A DNA stretch of 64,000 bases, from NCBI GenBank assembly GCA_900239685.1, contig OENT01000141.1, forward strand, positions 124,001 through 188,000, given 5' to 3'. The DNA comes from Rotaria macrura. Taxonomy: Eukaryota; Rotifera; Eurotatoria; Philodinida; Philodinidae. The number at the start of each line of letters is the position of its first letter. Within the stretch, counting starts at the first letter, position 1. The notes beneath the pieces are model-generated. The model did no database searches and was not told where the DNA came from. It worked only from the letters and a program-made list of their open reading frames with translations. A program made the position numbers and the translations under genes. Shown piece by piece: positions 60,935 to 64,000 of the stretch.

Positions 60935-62613
60935 TTAGTATTTATAAAAATAAAAGAAGGTCACAGTTAAAATTAAAATCAAGAAAATAACGAAACAGAT
61001 TATTATAAACAACCATGAATATAGTAAAATATCATTATATCGATGAAAAGTTTGATCTTTTGCTGGTATGCATCCTAGATGACGTTGATAAGCTAGTTTT
61101 TCTTCGTCGGAAGATAGGCTACCAATACGGAATAGAAATGGTGACCACGGAGAAGCACAATAAATTCGATACCAAACAATCGGGTGTCGAAAGAACAAAT
61201 AAAATAAACTAACACGTACATGTAATTCATCTCCGATGACATCTGTATATTCAAACAGATTGACTAATTGTCTGAGACGTTTGTGATCATGTGGATAAAG
61301 ACAAGCATGTCTAGCCCAATAATTTCGACGACGTGCAGCCATTATTTTTTCTGATGGCAAATGACATCGACCAGCAAATACGGCAGCTACCCAGCGTGCC
61401 TGTAACTCTGCTAGTGCCGGTATGGAGCCAAATACTGGTCTTGCTGTACCAACGAATGCTAAAGTTCCATTAACACCAGATGCAAACACAAGCTTGTATA
61501 GATCATGTATATCTGTAGTCGGAAAAAATGGATGTGTCCATTGAAAACCAGTACATAAAAGAATGTGATCGATTTCAATCGGTTTTTCGTCTTTCTCAAA
61601 TGTTACCATTTGATTCTCAATACTAACGATGCCACGTTTAGGAACAACACGATCAAGTGCAATAGAATCAACAACTTCTCGACTTTTATTTATAAAACCA
61701 TGTAGAAATCGAACCTTTGGAGCCCATTCTGGAACACCTGTGCCACCTATACCCCACATAGGTACAAAAAACATTCGCCGCCAACAACGAACTAAGATAT
61801 TATCATAATAGCCAAATAATCTCATTAACATAGTATACATGACGTCAGCTGGCTGTTGACCTAATATACGTGCCTGAAACCATTGTCCTTCGCGAATACT
61901 CATATAGACACGGTTGGCTACTGTAGCACTTAATTCAACAGCTAGATCACTTCCGGTTTCACCACCGCCAACAACAAGAATTCTTTTATTAATAAATTTA
62001 TCATCGTGTGGAGTTTTATACGTGATACTATGAGAAAACGTACCAGTGAATTGATTGAATGGATAACTACTACGTGGATCGTTAGCTATTTGATGTTGTC
62101 CAGAACAAACAACGACATGATCGCAATGCACTATTTTAAAACCATCGCCGAAGGTAATTATCCATTGGGGTTCAACGCGTACAATTTTAGAATTCAAATG
62201 AATATTTTCCCAAAGTTTAAAATGATCAGCATATGAATGTAGATATGCAAGAACTTCTTTATGATGTGGAAATTCACCAATCGTGCTCGGCATAGGAAAA
62301 TCGGAAGCATGCAAAAATGTTTTTGATGATGTTACATGAGCTGATTTATAAACACCACTAACATTTTCGTTCTCGTCAAAATACCAAATGCCTCCAATAT
62401 TTGAACGACTTTCATATAGATGAGCATCAAGACCTTCACCTAAGAGATATTTTAATGCATAAAGACCAGACCAACCACCACCGATAACCACTACACTGTG
62501 TTTCACCCTGGAACATAAGTAAAATATTTAGTGTATGTTTTGTTTTGTTTTTCTTCTCTTTTCGTGTACCTGCTTTCTGTTAAAGATAGGAACGGTTGCT
62601 CAGAATCAGCCAT
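60935..62613 (-). CDS. Flavin-containing monooxygenase
   Basis: Exons in coding order are 62570-62613 and 60935-62507 (62-nt intron), giving 538 aa, the usual FMO length. The FAD site GGGWSG is at residues 24-29 and IGGIWYF follows. The FMO-identifying motif FTGTFSHSITY (FxGxxxHxxxY) starts at residue 168, and the NADPH site GGGETG lies at about 195-200. A hydrophobic C-terminal anchor (about 505-535) ends in Tyr and Lys, as in ER-membrane FMOs. FMOs oxygenate soft nucleophiles (N or S) in xenobiotics and some metabolites using NADPH and O2. The first exon was chosen because it gives a proper ATG and the splice restores phase. It lies just downstream of the isoprenoid-synthase-like gene, with no clear link. 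Confidence 0.92.
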
Positions 62614-64000
62614 AACTTTTTCTCTAAAAGTAAATATACTCTACTGCAATGATTCTGTTTTAGAAAAAAAAAATAAGTTGAAGAAGCTTATTTTTTTTCC
62701 TTTCATTCTCTTGCTTTTTCTCGTCACCGTCTCCGCTACGAACGTGCTTTCATCGATCAATTATCGGCAGCAAATAAAGAAAAAAACATTCGTTGATAAA
62801 AGCTGAAAGAAAAAACGAAACCTACGAATTATTTTTAGTTTCCACCATAACATTGGACAGATCGACTTCCGATCTTTAATATTAATGTAAATATTTTCTT
62901 CATTTCATAACATGTCATTGACTCTTTTTCTGTTTATAGAAAACTGAGAACGAGTTGACGGTTAATCAAAAACAAGCCTCATAAGAACAAATCGAAGATT
63001 TATTATAAAAATTTTAAAATACGTAATAGTACCATTGTTAAAATTCATAAAAATAGTATCTTTGTTGAAACTTTCACGATCGGTCATATTTTTTTATTCG
63101 AGTTCAAAGTAAAATTTAGTGTTCTTCTATCAGACAAAAAACAAACAAACGAGAACCGGATGCATGCTTTCACTTATTACTTAATACTTTGCTACGGTAT
63201 CTAATAGGATTAGTTTCTACATGGTGCTCGTAGACGCCGTTCAAATTTATACTCGAAGAAAACGAAGAGAGATCAGCCAATCTTTATTATTTCTCTATAG
63301 GGATGCTTAAAATAACACTTTATACGTAAAGATGTCATATTTCAATCAACAAAGATTACAGATTGTTATCGCTTCATGTTAATTCTCAAAAGAGTTTGTT
63401 CAAAATAAAAAAAAGTACGTTTGATGAAAGAATCATCGTTCGGGTGTCAAATTAAATCTTTATATTATTGTTTGCTTGAATGGGTAGTCTTATTTAATAC
63501 AGTAATTAGATATAGTGATTCATTTCTTCGTTTAAATACCTGTGTGACGTCAATATAATAATGCATGCCCTTTCATAGTTGATGATTTCATCAGGGACAT
63601 TCCTCAATTGATTATTTCGATTGTTCATACGATGAATTATATTTTAGGATCCTTTCGCAATACATTTGATCTCTTCAACTTCGTTTACATTGATTGTTAC
63701 TTATCAACTTACTATTTTATTTCATCTATCAAAGAAGAATAACTATTCATCTATTTACGAGAAGAGACTCACCAAATAACTCTTTTTTTAAATTTCTCTT
63801 GCAATTCTAGTCATTCTTTATTGTTGAATAGCTCATTGATTTGTTATAAAAATCAGTAAGGTATTTGAATTTTTATTAGAACTCAACTATGCTATAGGTT
63901 GACCCTGTAAAAACTTCATAGTTTCGGAAAAAATAATAATTTTCGAAGTTTAATCGGAAATGAAAACTCAGCTAAGCTGCCCTTCATGAAAAATTCACAA
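62614..64000. other. No gene identified
   Basis: 1.4 kb upstream of the FMO gene, AT-rich, with no supported frame. An acceptor-like TTTTAG lies ten bases before the FMO start. Confidence 0.5.

Noticed and set aside
1-64000. CRISPR arrays, rRNA, tRNA genes, telomeric repeats
   Set aside because: Looked for and not seen; scattered TTCGAATC-like motifs lack the rest of a tRNA.
1-64000. Retrovirus-like, LTR or Polinton elements
   Set aside because: No reverse transcriptase, integrase, capsid or long terminal repeat pattern was recognised in any frame.

Overview
The window looks like nuclear DNA of a small metazoan, most probably a bdelloid rotifer. The evidence is an AT-rich sequence (roughly 30% GC by eye), very short GT-AG introns (mostly 50-75 nt, with a few of 350-1900 nt), orthologues of typical animal genes, probable bacterial-type genes carrying animal-style introns, and gene starts that sit directly behind splice acceptors, as expected where a spliced leader is used. 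The bdelloid assignment is an inference; no rRNA or mitochondrial marker is present. All exon structures were worked out by hand from splice signals, reading phase and family similarity, and no transcript data were available.

Layout. 1-4116: no gene seen. 4117-6245 (+): RNPC3 (minor spliceosome U11/U12-65K), closely followed by a MerT-MerP-like metal transport fusion. 6246-9046: unresolved, with weak membrane-like ORFs. 9047-12271 (+): NPDC1/CAB-1. 12523-12870 (-): short BAF-like gene. 14295-16370 (-): a hypothetical gene and a secreted protein with two Ly6/three-finger domains. 20451-23783 (+): secreted DUF4139-like protein and a ZIP metal transporter. 23999-26054 (-): RAD51 paralogue, best fit RAD51B. 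27516-34736 (-): three co-oriented genes, transcribed in the order PITP, BLOC1S2, CDK5RAP1. 36873-41253: two paralogous membrane-anchored LamG-like genes tail to tail, each with one reading-frame lesion. 44635-47182 (+): DXO/Rai1. 47568-48779: dead hAT transposon with intact ends. 50688-52717 (+): Artemis-like nuclease. 52718-58031: gene-poor, with a MITE. 58032-59810 (-): class I isoprenoid-synthase-like gene with two DDxxD motifs. 60935-62613 (-): flavin-containing monooxygenase.

The genes do not form one pathway. Themes are RNA processing (RNPC3, DXO, and the tRNA modifier CDK5RAP1), double-strand-break repair (RAD51B, Artemis), metal handling (MerT-MerP fusion, ZIP), and trafficking and lipids (BLOC1S2, PITP). 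Two same-strand pairs (RNPC3 to the Mer fusion; BLOC1S2 to CDK5RAP1) have spacings and 5' acceptor signals suggesting polycistronic transcription resolved by trans-splicing. I found no clear new defence or mobile system. The strongest leads are the Mer fusion, the isoprenoid-synthase-like gene, the operon-like pairs, the 8-nt microexon in PITP and the damaged LamG pair.
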